Shown: one piece after another, positions 33,375-34,350 of the stretch | Layout: every line of letters begins with the position of its first letter | Numbering within the stretch: the first letter of the stretch is position 1 | NCBI GenBank assembly: GCA_900318625.1 | Contig: ONLG01000003.1 | Coordinates: 66,385-100,734, forward strand | Origin: an uncultured Prevotella sp. | Lineage (GTDB): Bacteria; Bacteroidota; Bacteroidia; Bacteroidales; Bacteroidaceae | DNA length: 34,350 nt | Direction of reading: 5' to 3' | The notes under the pieces: model-generated | Told to the model about the DNA's origin: nothing | The model's database searches: none | The model's input: only the letters and a program-made list of their open reading frames with translations | Program-made: the position numbers and the translations under genes

Positions 33375-34220
33375 TCATTTTTCCATATCATCTTTTGATT
33401 CTTCCGACAACAGATAGTCGCTGGCCTTGGCAGGCGAAATAACACTATGGCCTAATTGACTCTCCAACTGATTGCGTGCTGCCTTTGCCACGCTACCGCC
33501 GTCTTTAGCCACTTGGGACTGCTGATGGAAACCGCGAGGGTCGCGTTGCTTGGAAAGTTCTGTAGCTGAGGCTTCAGCAAGTATGTTGAAGGCTATTTCA
33601 AGGTTGGTCAGGTTATCGCGCAGATTTTCTTTCTTCAATCCTTTGAAGTGTTTGTACTGCTTTGTCGTGAAGCCACTCCATTCACGGGTGATGATGTCAG
33701 TTAGCGAAGCATATTCCAGTCCCTCTTTTACGCCCGTCCGTTTCCACTCGTCGGTCAACTCCTTACGCACTTCGATGCTCTTGATGCGCTGGTTGATCCA
33801 TGCGTCACTATATCCTAACCGCTTATAGTCGATAATGGCTTGGTCGATACTCAGTTCAGGGTCTTGCATCTGGTCAATGCGCTGGCTGGCCACCTGTGCC
33901 ATCCACTGTTTGAAAGGCTCAGCTTTAGGTGAAGGTATAGATTGGATAATGCGGAAAAGTTGCTCAGTGTCAGCAACATCCGTCAGGCGCATCTTACCAT
34001 CTGCAGCTTTCAGTTTCAAAGCGTGACAATTTGTCACGGTTTCATTACCCTCTGCTTTTAAACGTTGTTTCAGCTTTCTCCAATACGCAGTCACATCTTT
34101 GCTGTCCGTTAAGACGCCACAGACATCTACAATTGAGAAGTACCACTTCTCTTCTTGATCATCCCATATTGTGCGCACCTTGCGCTCTTGGAACAGTTGT
34201 ATTGCTTGTTTTTTAGTCAT
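33375..34220 (-). CDS. Bro-N / phage antirepressor-type protein
   Basis: The 281-residue protein begins with a Bro-N-like domain (KWYFSIVDVCGVLTDSKDVTAYWRKLKQRL, seen at about 25-54, then RLTDVADTEQLFRIIQSIPSP) found in phage antirepressors and DinD-like proteins. The C-terminal part (about 185-265: YKHFKGLKKENLRDNLTNLE, AEASATELSKQRDP) is a conserved module of bacterial members. It probably binds DNA and could control the restriction genes downstream; this is inferred from position only. The XRE gene end lies 23 bp upstream, or overlaps its start if a frameshift there is corrected. Confidence 0.8.
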   Translation of the reverse strand: MTKKQAIQLFQERKVRTIWDDQEEKWYFSIVDVCGVLTDSKDVTAYWRKLKQRLKAEGNETVTNCHALKLKAADGKMRLTDVADTEQLFRIIQSIPSPKAEPFKQWMAQVASQRIDQMQDPELSIDQAIIDYKRLGYSDAWINQRIKSIEVRKELTDEWKRTGVKEGLEYASLTDIITREWSGFTTKQYKHFKGLKKENLRDNLTNLEIAFNILAEASATELSKQRDPRGFHQQSQVAKDGGSVAKAARNQLESQLGHSVISPAKASDYLLSEESKDDMEK

Positions 34221-34243
34221 AATCTTCTGTCAAAAGTAAATCG

Positions 34244-34350
34244 TCAATAACTCACACCCAATATCTTAGATAACTGGATGAACATTTCCACATTGGGCAG
34301 GGCAGCATTAGTCACCCATTTTGATATGGAAGCAGGATTATTTAAGATTT
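34244..34350 (-). CDS. XRE-type helix-turn-helix regulator, C-terminal fragment at window edge
   Basis: The last 35 codons read ILNNPASISKWVTNAALPNV and on to LSKILGVSY, the recognition-helix and following part of an XRE/Cro-type domain. The gene is cut by the window edge. The frame stops at TGA 34244-34246, but skipping one base there would continue Y-DDLLLTEDYD and stop at a TAA overlapping the Bro-N gene start, an ending typical of XRE regulators. So a 1-nt insertion may have shortened this gene. Confidence 0.7.
   Translation of the reverse strand, partial: ILNNPASISKWVTNAALPNVEMFIQLSKILGVSY

Noticed and set aside
34240-34250. Programmed +1 frameshift at TGA-C in the XRE gene
   Set aside because: The UGA-C context recalls prfB, but the P-site codon TAT would re-pair poorly and no stimulatory SD-like sequence is seen; a simple indel is likelier.

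Overview
The window reads as a chromosomal piece from a Bacteroidales bacterium, most likely Prevotella/Segatella-like. The support is gene content (FtsE-lysC-lysA order, a PorD-like DUF4835 protein between coaBC and recN, DUF3127, DUF3943 beta-barrel, MutS2 with Smr tail), the absence of Shine-Dalgarno leaders, and several promoters of the Bacteroidetes type (TTTG at -33, TAnnTTTG at -7, about 20 bp apart). The genus is inference.

Region 1 (1-8250) is housekeeping metabolism: ndk on the minus strand, then on the plus strand purU, hisH, a continuous hisA-hisF reading frame, hisIE, an FtsE-type ATPase, lysC and lysA. HisA and HisF are joined in frame by a linker encoded by four copies of a 7-nt repeat, so one repeat gained or lost would break the fusion.

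Region 2 (8250-14290) holds two glycosyltransferase-like genes, a large outer-membrane beta-barrel protein (surface repeats plus DUF3943), a truncated Y1 (IS200/RAYT-like) transposase with REP-like hairpins, and a DUF3127 gene. A 99-bp piece of the second glycosyltransferase occurs again, without any difference, 3.3 kb downstream, where it replaces the 3' end of the DUF3127 gene. Its last 53 bp are also duplicated in tandem in the original gene, causing a frameshift. This may be real rearrangement or an assembly fault.

Region 3 (14290-23570) is a conserved DNA-maintenance cluster: dnaN, a DnaQ-like exonuclease, coaBC, a DUF4835/PorD-like gene and recN, convergent with mutS2. mutS2 and tRNA-Ser(TGA) diverge from overlapping promoters.

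Region 4 (23570-27220) is a lower-GC stretch with a five-gene minus-strand operon (unknown protein, DUF1294, methyltransferase, C_GCAxxG_C_C redox protein, zinc ribbon), faced by a small Cys protein, a thioredoxin-like protein and a gene that seems cut short.

Region 5 (27220-34350) is a defence island on the minus strand: the end of an XRE regulator, a Bro-N antirepressor-type gene, type III methyltransferase Mod, type III restriction subunit Res, and RhuM. Mod and Res look compositionally mosaic. No CRISPR array, rRNA, reverse transcriptase or phage structural gene was seen. The genes for a wholly new system are not evident; the best candidates for new biology are the HisA-HisF repeat junction, the 99-bp mobile duplication, and the Bro-N/Mod/Res/RhuM arrangement.
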